Positions 53,544-64,000 of a stretch of DNA of 64,000 nt are shown piece by piece. This DNA comes from JADJOY01 sp016713535 [NCBI: Deltaproteobacteria bacterium] (GTDB lineage: Bacteria; JADJOY01). The notes beneath the pieces were generated by a model. It was not told the origin of the DNA. It made no database searches and worked only from the letters and a program-made list of their open reading frames with translations. Positions within the stretch are counted from its first letter, which is position 1. Each line of letters opens with the position of its first letter. Both the position numbers and the translations under genes were made by a program. The stretch lies in contig JADJOY010000027.1 of the NCBI GenBank assembly GCA_016713535.1, positions 153,067-217,066 on the forward strand, given 5' to 3'.

Positions 53544-53993
53544 CGCTCGTTCGTATCGCCGGGCACGCGACGCGTGCCCCTCCGGCGGCACCGAGCGCCC
53601 GCTGTGGAGCGCGGCCGCTCCGTCGGCCGCCAGAGCCCCGGCCCGCCGGAGGCGGGCCCTCCAGACCAATCCGAGATCCCGCAAACCCGCCGCACAGCGA
53701 TCGACGCCTGATCGCCGTTTCCGCGCGCATCCCGGCGGGCTCGCGCCCGCCGCTACACCGACCGTGCCGGCGCGGACGCCCCGGCCCGCCGGAGGCGGGC
53801 CCTCCACACCGGGGTGGGCGGTACAGGGATCGACGGTTCGGCGCCGCGCGCGTCGGCGCGTATCGCCGGGCACGCGGCGCGTGCCCCTCCCGCCGCGACG
53901 AGCGGCTGGAGGGCCGCGCTCCGTCGCGGCCGAAGGGATCGATCGCGCGACTCGCTCGCGTCCACGCCCGACGCCCCGGCAGGCCCAGCGCGC
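53544..53993. repeat. Intergenic repeat cluster (families A, B, C and E)
   Basis: Elements in order: A 53554-53583, C 53605-53630, B 53640-53662, E-like 53733-53758, B 53783-53805, A 53861-53890 and a further GAGGGCCGCGCTCCGTCGCGGCC hairpin at about 53908. This is the richest mixture in the window and lies between convergent genes. Confidence 0.75.
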
Positions 53994-55583
53994 TCACGGC
54001 GTGAGGGTGACGGTCTCGGTCCAGCCGCCGCTCGCGGTGATCCGGCGCTCGACCGACGCGGACCCGACCCTCGGGATCCACCCGAGCATCCCCGCGATCC
54101 GATCGGAGAGCGCGCGCACCTGCTCGGGCGCGGCTGGCCCCTCGGCGCGTTCCCAGCGCGGGATCTGCCCCCGCACCACGCCCAGGTCGAGGCGCGCCCA
54201 GCGCACCCGGTCCGCGCTCCTCACCGCCGCCGGCGCCGCCACTAGCGCCTTGGCGCTCGGACCGATCCACACCAGGTCACCGACGCGCCGGATCGCGACC
54301 ATCGGTAGGTCGGCGCCCGCGCGCACCTCGCGCGCGCCGTCGACGCTCGCCACCTCCACGCGGCCGGCGCGGCGCGAGGCCGTCGCCCGGCACAGCGCGA
54401 TCAGCTCCTCGTCGCGGGCCGCGGGCCACGGCACGCCGATCCTGCGGGTGCCGTCGCGGTCGACCACGTACGCCCACCCCGCCGCCGGGTTCTCGTCGAG
54501 CCACGCGCGCCACTGCGCGAGCTCGCCCTCGTCGGTGGGGGGGGCGCCCGGCTTGGCGAGCGGCTTCACGAAGCTCACCAGGTAGCGGTCGTCGTTCTTG
54601 TCGAGGGTCGCGGCCGGCAGCAGCCCGAGCGAGACCCGCGGCCGCTCGGCGGGATCGGGCACCGGCTCGAGGATCCCGGAGCGCAGCGCCTGCCAGAGCG
54701 CGCCACCGTCCGCTTCCCAGCCGGCGAGCGCGGCGCCGCCGCCGTCGAAGTCGTAGCCGGGCTTGCGCGGGTCGTTGGCGCCCTCGCGGACCTCGACGAC
54801 GCGCTCGCCGTCGCGGCGCAGCGCCGCGCGCATCCGCCCGGTCTCGGGACCGGCCGCGAACAGGAACTCGCGCTTGAAGTAGCGGTCCTTGCGCAGCCGA
54901 TCGAGGTCGAGCTCCATCGACACTAGCCCCGCGAGCGGCAGCCCGAAGCCGTGCCCGGAGGTCTGCGCGTCGAGCGCGGCGACCAGCGCGCGCTCGCTGG
55001 TGGCGATCAGCACCCACTCGCCGACCCGCGCCCACGCGAGCCCCATGCGTCGCTCGCCGTCCTCGTCGGTGGCGCCCTCTCCCGCGCCCGCGGGACCGGC
55101 GTCACCGGCGCCCGCCGCGACGACCTGGTACCCGACCCCCGCGTGATTGCGCGCCTGCCCCTTGGCGAGCGGGCTCGGCAGCGCGGCGAGCGGCGTCGAG
55201 ATCGCGACCACGGTCTCGAGGTGGCCGACGTCGAGGAGCGCGAGCCCGAGCGAGCGCGCCTCGAGCGCCACGACCTGGCTCCACGTCCACGGCAGGTCGC
55301 CCTCGAGCTTCTGCCACTGCGCGATCAGCTTGGCGCCGACCTGGGTCTGGCGCCACGCGGCATAGGCCGGATCCGACTCGGGCAGCGTGCCGGTGAGCGC
55401 GGCGCGGAACGAGCCGCCGAGCGCCGCGTCGAAGGCGCCCACGTCGGGGATCACCAGGCGCAGCGGCGCGTCCGGCAGCGGCCAGCTCTCGGCGGCGCGC
55501 GCCGGCGCCACCTCCGGGCCGGCCACGGCGAGGACCGCGATCACCAAGGCGAGGACCACGTGGAGGCCGTGTCGAGCGTTCAT
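53994..55583 (-). CDS. Large exported protein, unknown, third in operon
   Basis: A 529-residue protein starting MNARHGLHVVLALVIAVLAV with a signal peptide ending near ARAAES. ATG 55583 overlaps the stop of the giant gene upstream (ATGA). The mature protein is beta/alpha with RVGEWVLIATSERALVAALDAQTSG and RVGDLVWIGPSAKALVAA, two similar blocks that suggest internal duplication. It resembles DUF3352-type proteins in such blocks, but the assignment is uncertain. It is probably periplasmic and works with the two upstream products. Confidence 0.72.
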   Translation of the reverse strand: MNARHGLHVVLALVIAVLAVAGPEVAPARAAESWPLPDAPLRLVIPDVGAFDAALGGSFRAALTGTLPESDPAYAAWRQTQVGAKLIAQWQKLEGDLPWTWSQVVALEARSLGLALLDVGHLETVVAISTPLAALPSPLAKGQARNHAGVGYQVVAAGAGDAGPAGAGEGATDEDGERRMGLAWARVGEWVLIATSERALVAALDAQTSGHGFGLPLAGLVSMELDLDRLRKDRYFKREFLFAAGPETGRMRAALRRDGERVVEVREGANDPRKPGYDFDGGGAALAGWEADGGALWQALRSGILEPVPDPAERPRVSLGLLPAATLDKNDDRYLVSFVKPLAKPGAPPTDEGELAQWRAWLDENPAAGWAYVVDRDGTRRIGVPWPAARDEELIALCRATASRRAGRVEVASVDGAREVRAGADLPMVAIRRVGDLVWIGPSAKALVAAPAAVRSADRVRWARLDLGVVRGQIPRWERAEGPAAPEQVRALSDRIAGMLGWIPRVGSASVERRITASGGWTETVTLTP

Positions 55584-58500
55584 CGGGGAGCCTCCGTCGC
55601 CACCAGGTTCACCACCGCCCAGTCGAGGTCGCGCGGCCGGTAGGGCCGCGGCACGGCGTTCTGCAGCCGATAGGTCGGTAGCGGCGCGGTGCGGACCCGC
55701 GCCTCGGCGAGCGCGGCGCGGACCTTCACGGCCAGGGCGGCGTCGCGCTCCTCGAGGACCTGCATCGCCAGGTCGGTCGCGCTGTCGTCGCCCGCCGCGG
55801 CGTGGAGCCGCGCCAGGTCCGCGACGCTCGCGTCGATCTCGGTCTTTCTCTGCCGGCGCCGCGTGAGGTCGGCGACCAGCACGCCGGGATCGACGTAGGT
55901 CATCACCGAGTCGGCGGCTCGCCACGAGCTCGCGAGCAGGCCGCGCATCGCGCGCAGCCGCAGCAGATCGGTGTCCGTGCCCGCGGTGTCGAACGACTGC
56001 ATGGTGCGATCACGCAGCGTGCGCGTGGCGCGCGCGGCGGTCTCCGCGTCGAGCGGCACGATCGTGCGCAGCGCGGCGCGCGCCGCGAGCAAGTCGAGCG
56101 GGTTGGCGTCGAGATGGCGCGCGAGATCGGCGCCCACCTTCGAGGCCGGCTCGCGCCAGAACGCCGCCGCGGCGGTCCATGCCTTGGGCACCCGGCTCGC
56201 GGCGGGCGGCGGGCACGTGGCACCGCTCTTCTTGTCGCACGCCTTCTCGGGCGGCAGGCCGCGCCACGCGTCGAACGCGCGCACCTCGTCCGGCCCCGAC
56301 CAGAGCCCGCGCTCGCGCGCCGACGTGAGCAAGGCGTCCGCAGCCGGGCGATCGCCGAGCCGCGCCACGAGCTGGGCCCGGTCCTGGGCGCTCGGCTCGT
56401 CGAAGCCGAGCGGCCAGCGCGCGAGCCAGCGCGGCGCCTCGTGCGGCGCGAATCGCGCGAGGGTCGCGACGATCGGACCCAGGTCGGTGGCCGCGACGTC
56501 GCCGCGGATCCAGGCGCCCTCGAGGCGCGCGAGCACGTTCGCGCGGGCCGCGTCGTCGGCCGCGAGCTCGAGTGCCAGCGGCCAGTCGGCGGCGACGCCC
56601 TTGTCGTGGCTCTCGCGATCGAGCAGCAGCGCCAGGGTGCGCGCCTCGGCCTCCACCAGGACGTCCGCGCCACCGGCCTTCTTGGCGTCGCGGAAGGCGT
56701 CGAGCCAGCGGCGCAGCCGGGTCACGCTCGAGTCGTCCCCGCTCATGCTCGCGGTGTCGACCGACTCGCTTCCGTTCTCGCTCGAGTCGTCCTCGTAGGA
56801 CTCGTCGCTCGACTCGTCGGAGCCCTCGTCTCCCTCCTCGTAGTCACCCTCGTCGTCGCTCTCGTCCGAGGACGACGACGAGACCGTGGGCGCCGCGGCG
56901 CCACTCGCGACCTCGCGGAGCACCGCGCCGTATTGCTCGAGCGCCGCCGCTCCTTCGCCGCGCGCCAGGCACACGCGCATCCACAAGAGCCGCGTCACCT
57001 CGTCGCGCTGCGCCGGCGGCCCGGGGAAGAGCGCCACGAGCGGCGCCGTGTCCGCCGGCAGCGCTCGCACCGCCGCGAGCGCCGCGACCCGCGCGGTCTC
57101 CGGTTGCGCGCCGAGCCAGTCGGCGGCCGCCGGCCACAGCCCGCCGAGGGTCCGGAGGCCGTCGCGCGGCAGCGAGCCCGAGCCGTGCGCCCACAGCTCG
57201 TCGAGCCACAGCACCACCTGCTCCTTGGCGAGGGCGCCGTCGCGATCGCGCCAGCGCGCGTGGAGCGCGCTGCGGAAGTCATAGGCGTCGGCCGGCCTGA
57301 AGCGGGTCACGGCGCCGAGCTCGACCGCGTCGACCAGATACGCGAGCAGCGCCGGCCCGACCGGCTTGCTCGTGTCGAGCGCCTGGATCGGATCGGGCAG
57401 CGCGAGATCCGCGGCGAGGCGCCGGAACTGGCGGAAGCCCTCGGGACGCAGCCTGGGCTGCTGCTTCGCGACCTCGGCCTCGATCACCCGCGAGGCCTCG
57501 TCGGGCTTACCGGCCGCCACCAGGGTGCGCGCTCGCCAGCCGAGGTCGGCGAGGTCGCCACCACCGACGCGATGGGCCGCGTCGACGGCGAGCGCCTCGG
57601 CCGGACCCGCGGTGGTCAGCGCCATCGCGCGGGCGACCCGCTTGCGCTCGGTCTCGGCGCCCCGCTCCGCCACCTCGAGCGGCACGCGCCACGACCGGGC
57701 GTCACGCGCCCGCAGCCGCGCCAGCGACTCGAGGGCGTACCACGCCTCGCCGGGCCGATCGCCCCACAGGTCGCGCGGGAAGCGCGCGGTGTCCGCGCGC
57801 ACGGTCACGCCGGCCGCCGCAGCCGGCGGTGCGGTCCAGTCGAACCGGGGGTCGTGGCCGAGCACCTCGCCCACCGTCTGCGGACCGCGCAGCTTGGCGA
57901 GCAGCGGGCTCGTCTCGCCGCCCGTAGCGCCGCTCACCAGCCCGCCGAGCGCCTGCGCCACCGCCCGTCGCGTCGCCGGGTCGACCGCGTCCGGCGCGCC
58001 TTCTTCGGTCCATCCAGGCCCGAAGTTGCCCATCACCGCGAACCACTCGTCGCGCGCCTCGCCCGGCAACAGCTCGACGAGCTTGCGCCACGGCCAGTGG
58101 CGCCCGCCGAGCACCAGGAAGCGGCCCCAGCGGCCGCTGTCGGTGAACGCGTCCTCGAGCTCGTGGAGGAGCTCGGGGCGCGCCTCGAGGCCGCGGCACC
58201 AGGTGTCGAACACCGTCACGCCATCGACCCACGAGGTCCAGTCGAGGCGATGGTCGCCGCCCGGGAGCGGCGTCGCGCCGCGCACCTGCGCCATGAGCGC
58301 GCGCACCCGCGGTGCGAGGAACTCGGCGAGCTCGACCGGCCGGTCGCGGGCCACGAGGTCCTCGACCCAGGTTTCGTCGGCGCTCGGTAGCTCGGTGCGG
58401 ACCGGGCTCGAGCCGCTGATGGCGATGTGCTCGGCGTAGAGCGTGAGGAACGAGAACGGCGGCGTGCCACCGGCGGGCGCCCAGGGGCCGGGCACGCTCG

Positions 58501-61500
58501 CCGCGCCCTTGCGCGCGAGCGTCATCCGGAGCGCGTCTTCGAGGCCGGCCTCGCGGCTCATGCTCCACCACCGGTCGACGGTGCGCTGGCCCTCCGGACC
58601 GAGCGCTCCCGCCTTCACCGCCAGCGGCCGCGCCGCGAGCCAGCTCAGGATCTCCTGCTTCTGCTCGGGGCGCGCGTACGAGCCGACCGCGCGGCCGATC
58701 GCCTCGCGGGAGTCGGCGTCGAGGTTCGGCTCATTGACGAGCTTCACGATCTTGCCGGCGCGAAGCGCGAGCTGCGCCTGCTCGTAGGTGCCGAGGTCGC
58801 TGGCCCGCACCGCCGCCACCTTGTCGGCGGGTCCGGCGAGGAACGACCACGCGAGCTGCGGGTAGCCGTACTCGAGGAGCCGGCGCGCGGCACGACCCTC
58901 GCGACGGACCAGCTCCAGCTTGCGGTCGTCGTCCATCGGCGCCTTCTTCTTGAAGGAGTCGAGCGCCGCGCGCTCGACGGCCACGATGCGCTGACCGGCG
59001 GCGGCGACCGCGGCGGGCGTGCCTGCGAGGCTGGCGGCGCGCGCGTAGAGCTGACCGCGGCGGCGCGCGATGTCCTCGTTGCCGGGCTCGAGCTTGTCGC
59101 GGCCGTCGAGGTAGTCGGCGGCCTCCTGGGGGCGGCCGTCGCGCTCCAGCAGGTCGGCGGTCTCGGTCCACAGCTCGCGCTTCTCGGGCCGCACCTGCAC
59201 CGCCGCCTTCGAGACCTCGATGGCGCCGGCGAGGTCGCGGTTGGCGAGGCGCAGCTCGCGCACCACGATCGCCCAGCGCACATCGCGCGGGCTGCGGGCA
59301 CGCTGCTTCTCGAAGAACGCCAGCAGCCGATCGGCGGCGCCGGCGCGCTCGGCGCCCCGCATCGCCTCGCGGATCCACGCCCGGTCGGTGCGGCGGTTGA
59401 GCGCCTCGATCCACAACGTGACGCTCTGGTCGAAGGCCCCCTGCGCGTCCGCGGCGCGGGCGCCGGTGCCGTACACGTCGGGCAGGGTCTCGGGCTGGAA
59501 GCGACCGGCGACGCTGTTCACGAGCGCCAGCGCGTCGAGCCCCGGCTCGGCGGCGAAGCGCGCGCCGGCGAGCGACGCGAACGCGGCGAGTCGGCGGCCC
59601 TCGTCGAGATCCTCCGGCGCGCTCTCGACCAGGCGCTGCGCCGCGCGCGCGGCGCACGGCAGGTCGCGCGCGTCCAGGCAGGCGCTCGCGAGGCGCTCGA
59701 GGAGCGACTCGCGGTGCCCGCTGGCGGCGCGGTCGGCGGCCTCCGCGAGCAGCTTGCGCTGCTCGTCGGCGCGCCCGATCCGGCCCAGGAACGCGAGCCG
59801 ATCGTCGAGCACGCCCAGGCTCCAGGGGTAGCGGTCCGCGATCTCGGCCCAGGTACGCGCCGCCGCGTCGGGGCCCTCGGTGCGCTCCACGTAGGCCGCG
59901 CGCGCGACCCACGCGCGGATCGGCGCGCCGCCTTCGGGCAGCTTCTCGATCCGCGGCAAGAGCGCCTTCCACACCTCCTGGCTCTTCGCGCGCTCGCCTG
60001 GTCGAGGAGCGCGGTGGCGCGCTCGATCTCTCGGTTCACGCGTTCCACCTCGGTGGTGGCGAGGTCCGCGCGGCGCGCCGCCAGGGTGTCGTCGAACGCC
60101 ACCTGGCGCGCGGCACCCCAGCGCGGATCGAGGAGCCGATCGCGCCAGCGCTGCACGGCGTCGAGGAAGTCGGTGCTGGTGCCCTGCTTCGACATCGTCA
60201 GCGCCTGGGCGAGGATCGCCTCGCCCACCTGCACCGCGCCGGCGCGCTCCGTGGGGCGCCGCGCCTCGCGCTCGGCGGCGCGCTGCTCGCGCGCGACCGG
60301 GTCGTGGGGCAGGTCGTCGCGGTCGATCAGCCAGTCGAGGAACTGGCGGTCGACGTCCGACTCGTAGGGCACCGAGACCGAGAGCAGCGGCAGCAGCGCG
60401 ACCAGCTCCTCCTCGTCCTTCCTGGCGCCAGGCGTGAGCGAGCGGACGCGCTCGAGCACGGCGGCGCGCGGCTTGGCGCGGCCGAGCAGGGTCCCGAGGC
60501 GGCGCACCGCGCGTTCGTCGGACACGGTGGAGTACGGGAAGCGCCACGCCGTCTCTTCGTCGCGGGTGTCGAGCGCCGCGAGGTACTCGTGGACGGCGCC
60601 GTCGATGTCGCGCAGCTCCTCGCGCAGCACACCCGCCTCGAACGCGAGCAGGCGCGGCTTCTCGAGGCGCTTGCGCCCCTCCTCGACCACCTCGAGCGCC
60701 TGGCTCATGTGCTCGTAGTCCCAGAAGAGCGTCGCGAGCTCCTCCACGCGGCTGGGATCGCGCGGATCGAGCTCGAGGATGCGCCGCCACACGCCGGCGG
60801 CGGCGTGCGGGCGACCGCGCTCCTCCTCCATCTCGCCGAGCTCGGTGAGCAAGGCACTGCCGTCGGAGACGGCGGCGACGCTGCGCTCGACCACCGCCTG
60901 CGCCGCCTCGACGTGGCCGCTGCCGAGGGCCTGGAGGCTGCGGTGGAGCGAGAGCGAGCGGTGCACCGCGCTGCCGTCCGATGGATACGCCGCGGCGAGG
61001 CGATCGGCGGGCGCGGTGGCGCGCTCGAAGTGCGAGAGTCGCGACCAGCCCTCGGCGAGGAGCGCGTCCTCGACGGGAGTCCGGCTCGGCCGCTTCTCGA
61101 GGGCTTCGAGCTTCGCCACCAGCGTGCCGTTGCGCATCGTGTCCTGGAACCAGCGCTCGCGGCGGTCGGGATCGACGAAGAGGAGCGCCCACTCGCGCTC
61201 GTCGAGAAGCGCGTCGGCCACGATCGTCTGGGCGAACTTCGCGGCGACGGTCGAGTGCTCGGGGCTCCTGTCGCTGGCGAGGCGCAACCGCTGGCGCGCC
61301 TCGCGCACCACCCGCGGGCTGTGCGGAAAGCGCTCGAGCGCCTTCAAGCGGATCCAGTCGGCCCACAGCACCAGGCGGATCCGCTCGCCCCAGCGCGGCT
61401 GCTCCGGGATCTCGAGGCGCGCGGGTCCGCCCAGGTCGACGCCGTCGTTCAGGTCGGCGCGGGTGAAGATCCCGGCGGCGCGGAACTGGCCGACGAGCTG

Positions 61501-63537
61501 GTCGGCGAGCTGGCGGAGATCCTGGTGCCGGGCGCGGCGCGTGTACCAGCGCGCCAGGCGCGACCACCAGCCCGGCCCGCGGAACTTCGCCACCGCGCGC
61601 TGGTAGCGCGGGCCGAGGTCGTCGTCGAGGTTCCAGCCCTCGAGGCGCCTGGCGAGCTCGAGCCACAGGTCCTCGTCGTCGGGCAGGCGGTCCATCTCGC
61701 CGAGCACCAGGCTCACCGAGGTGCGGTGGCTACGATCGCGGTCCTCGAGACGCGAGAGCGCCTCGTCGAGGAGCCGCGCGTAGGTCTCGGTGGGACGCGG
61801 GTTCATCGACGGGCGACCCCAGGTCGAAATCTCGAACTGGCTCTCGTCGACCTCGGTCTCCTCGGGCGGCACCAGCTCCGCGCTGCGGTAGCTCGACTCG
61901 TCCGCGTCACGAAGCGGCGGACGCGAGCCGTCGGGCGCCAGCGCCGCGAGCCGCGCGCGGTAGAGCCGCGCCTCCTCGGCCACCGGTGTCTCCACCTGGC
62001 GCATCGCGAGCAGCGCCACGCGCCGCGCGGCGTCGAGCACCGGCTGCGCGAGGGTGGGCTCGAGGTCGCGGAAGATCGCGAGCGCTTGCTGGCCCTCGCC
62101 GCGATCGACGAGGCGCTCCAGGATCGCCACGCGGAGCTTGGCGAGCTCGGGGTGGCCGGGCGCACGCCGCGCGAGCTCGTCCGCGAGCATGCGCGCGGTG
62201 GCGAAGGTGCGCTCGGAGAGCGCTTGCCCCTCGAGGTTGGCGAGCGCCTCGTGCCAGTCGCCGCCGGTGAGCAGGAACGAGATCCCGCCGCTCACGAAGC
62301 CGGGCGTGCGGTCGATGCGCGCCGCCCACCGGTAGGGCTCGTCGTCGTAGTTGCCGAGCGCGAGCGGACGCGCGCCGGCGGCGAGCGCGAGACGCGCCAG
62401 CGCCGCGAGGTCGCTCTGCTGCTCCTCGGGGGTGCCGAGGCGCGCTGCCGAGAGCCGCGCCCGGAACGCCTCGGCGACGGCGTCGATCTCGCCTTCGAGG
62501 CGCGCGAGCGTCAGCCAGCCGGTGCGGTCGAGCTGCTCCGAGTAGCGGCGATCGACCTGGCGCAGGAGCTCGGCGGTGTCGAGACCGCGCCCCGCGCCCT
62601 GGAAATACGTGGCGAGGCGGATCAGCGCGCCGCGGTCGAAGCTTCGGTCGAGGGTGGCGCGCCACGCCTCGGGCAGCTCGGGGTGGGCGCGGTTGGTCTT
62701 CTCGGTGTAGGCGCTGCGGAAGCGGTCCGACCAGCCGTCCTGCTCGACGACGCCATCGAGGATGTCGAAGGCGTGGGCGTCCTCGTGGTGCGCCTGGGCG
62801 AGGTCGGCGCGCACGATCGCGTTGCGCTCGGGCGTGAGTGCCTGGCTCGCCGCGAGGGCGTGGTCGGCGTCGGCGAGGCGGCCCGCGTTCTCGAGGGCAC
62901 GGATCCACGACTCGAGCGCGCGGCCGTCGTCGGGAAAGAGCAAGGCGCGCTCGCGGCGCATCTCGATCGGGTCGGCGAGCTCGGGGTGGGCGTCGGCCCA
63001 CCGCACCCGGTCGTCGGCGAGGCGCTTCTTCGAGCCGGCGTCGATGCACGGGATCGCGCGGCCGGCGGCGCTGATCGCGAAGGCGAGCTCGTGGTGTTCC
63101 TCGGCCCACGCCGCGGCGTCGGCCCACGCCCAGGCGCCGCGGGTCTGACCCCACTTCTCGAGGGCCGCGAGCGCGCCGGTGCGATCGCCGAGGGCGAGAC
63201 GCGCGTCGGCGAGGTGGCGGAGTGCGTCCGGCTCGGGCCGCGCGGCGAGCGCCGCCGCCAGCTCGGCGGTGGGTGTCGGGTAGTGGACGCGGTGGCCGTC
63301 GACGTCGGCGAAGCGCGTGGTGACGCCGTAGATCCAGTCGCGCTCGGTCTGGTCGGCCCACGGTAAGGCGCCTTCCACGCGGCCCTGCGCGGGATCACAG
63401 GTCGGTGCCGCCGGCGCGGCTCCGGCTGGCGCGCCGCTCGGCGGCGTCGCCGCCGCGGCCCCGCGAGCGAGCGCGCAGGCGAGCGCGACCGTGAAGGTCA
63501 GACACGAAGCGAGACGAACGCTCGATCGGCGGCTCAT
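55580..63537 (-). CDS. Giant exported helical-repeat (TPR-like) protein (one frameshift)
   Basis: ATG 63537 starts a signal peptide (LASCLTFTVALACALARGAAA). One base is missing near 60000 (LLDQ joins ERAKSQEVWKALLPRIEKL); restoring it gives about 2652 residues. Most of the protein consists of degenerate TPR-like helical pairs (for example ALRHLADARLALGDRTGALAALEKW; LWTETADLLERDGRPQEAADYLDGRDKLEPGN). A very acidic serine-rich linker, about 55 residues of S, D and E (around 56735-56885 on the sequence), separates it from a C-terminal helical block. It probably serves as an extracytoplasmic scaffold. It is translationally coupled to genes on both sides. Confidence 0.8.
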
Positions 63538-64000
63538 GGCAGCACCTCGAGCGAGGCGCGCGCGAAGCCGCGGTTCTTCGCGCCATCCACCGCCTCGAAG
63601 AAGATCGGCGCGCGCGTGTCGCGCGTCACCGGCACGGTCACCTCGCCGACCGAGGCCTTGGCCCCCGCATCCCAGCGCAGCGGCACCGGCGCCGCGTCGC
63701 CGACCCGCGCGGTCAGGAACACCACGTCGGAGTCGGTGCGCGCCGCGATCCGCACCCGCTCGCCGGAGCGCGCCGGCGGCAACGCCTCGGGCGTGATCGT
63801 GGGCGCGGTGCCGTCGAGCACGAAGTGCTTGGCCTCGGTGATGCGCGCGCCGCTCGCGTCGGTGAGCACGATGCGGATCGCGTAGCGTCCGTCGGCGAGG
63901 CCCTCGGGGACCAGGAACCGCCCTTCCCACAGGTTCGACTGCGGGCGGCGCACCAGCGGCAAGCGCTCGCCGAACGGCAGCAGCGCGGTCGCCGCGACGG
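63534..64000 (-). CDS. C-terminal part of an exported beta-sandwich protein (partial)
   Basis: The visible 155 residues run off the window edge. They read LPFGERLPLVRRPQSNLWEGRFLVPEGLADGRYAIRIVLTDASG, HFVLDGTAPTITPEAL and two further Ig-like strands (GERVRIAARTDSDVVFLTARVGD). The pattern resembles the C-terminal parts of large VIT/von Willebrand-factor-A proteins, but the defining domains are outside the window. Its stop overlaps the giant gene's start (ATGA), making it the upstream member of the operon. Confidence 0.55.
   Translation of the reverse strand, partial: VAATALLPFGERLPLVRRPQSNLWEGRFLVPEGLADGRYAIRIVLTDASGARITEAKHFVLDGTAPTITPEALPPARSGERVRIAARTDSDVVFLTARVGDAAPVPLRWDAGAKASVGEVTVPVTRDTRAPIFFEAVDGAKNRGFARASLEVLP

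Noticed and set aside
51350-54004. 884-codon open frame overlapping the spermidine-synthase-like gene
   Set aside because: It is low complexity (A, R, P, G) and the other frame carries clear helices and a SAM motif.
55802-63366. Long plus-strand frames opposite the giant gene
   Set aside because: They are shadows of the helical-repeat gene: very rich in R, A and E, without start signals or domains.
15822-63537. Programmed frameshifting in many genes
   Set aside because: The breaks lack a common slippery sequence or downstream structure, go in both directions and sit mostly in homopolymers. Sequencing error explains them more simply.

Overview
The window is very GC-rich (about 70 % by eye) and densely coded on both strands. 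Its gene content is soil-bacterial: TldD/PmbA, an ECF sigma/anti-sigma pair, giant secreted TPR-like proteins, arsenosugar and metal-resistance genes, and many intergenic palindromes. A deltaproteobacterial or myxobacteria-like organism fits best, but no rRNA or other decisive marker is present, so the lineage is an inference. I found no rRNA, tRNA, CRISPR array or replication origin.

Layout. 1-1499: end of a TldD-like gene and a complete PmbA/TldE-like gene. 1500-2440: palindromes and a decaying ~186-bp tandem repeat. 2631-10150: the most striking region, a run of gene cassettes separated by integron attC sites with no integrase in view (a CALIN-type cluster). It holds a damaged amidohydrolase, two unknown proteins and a pentein-fold deiminase split by a complete IS66-family element with an exact 8-bp target duplication. 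A VOC-family gene lies just beyond. 11.2-15 kb: small membrane protein, GNAT acetyltransferase, palindromes, and a secreted CocE-like hydrolase with FN3 repeats. 15.4-22.8 kb: CsbD-like and DUF1328 stress proteins, an NtrC-type regulator, a lipoprotein, a CPA2 antiporter with universal-stress domains and a hybrid histidine kinase. 22.9-28.5 kb: an EamA transporter with a histidine tail, two glycosyltransferases and a CorC/HlyC-type membrane protein. 28.5-38.3 kb: a metal-resistance island with chrBA facing a BlaI/M56-peptidase/TolC/CusB/CusA-type operon. 38.4-39.9 kb: arsenosugar genes arsS plus an AhpD-like partner. 40.2-42.8 kb: MBL-fold RNase-like and LOG-family genes. 43.3-46.2 kb: ECF sigma, anti-sigma and an STN-bactofilin-like membrane protein, with two copies of one promoter motif. 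46.2-47.25 kb: a ~100-bp tandem array. 47.3-51.2 kb: M1 aminopeptidase, a MITE-like element and a secreted coiled-coil protein. 51.4-53.5 kb: a membrane spermidine-synthase-like protein. 54-64 kb: a translationally coupled operon of large exported proteins, including one of about 2650 residues.

Two properties cut across the window. Several families of short palindromic repeats occupy almost every long intergenic gap. At least twelve single-base indels break otherwise well-conserved genes; in every case restoring one base per break makes the gene length divisible by three, and most sit in homopolymers, so sequencing or assembly error is the likeliest cause. The truncated frames should not be read as separate genes.
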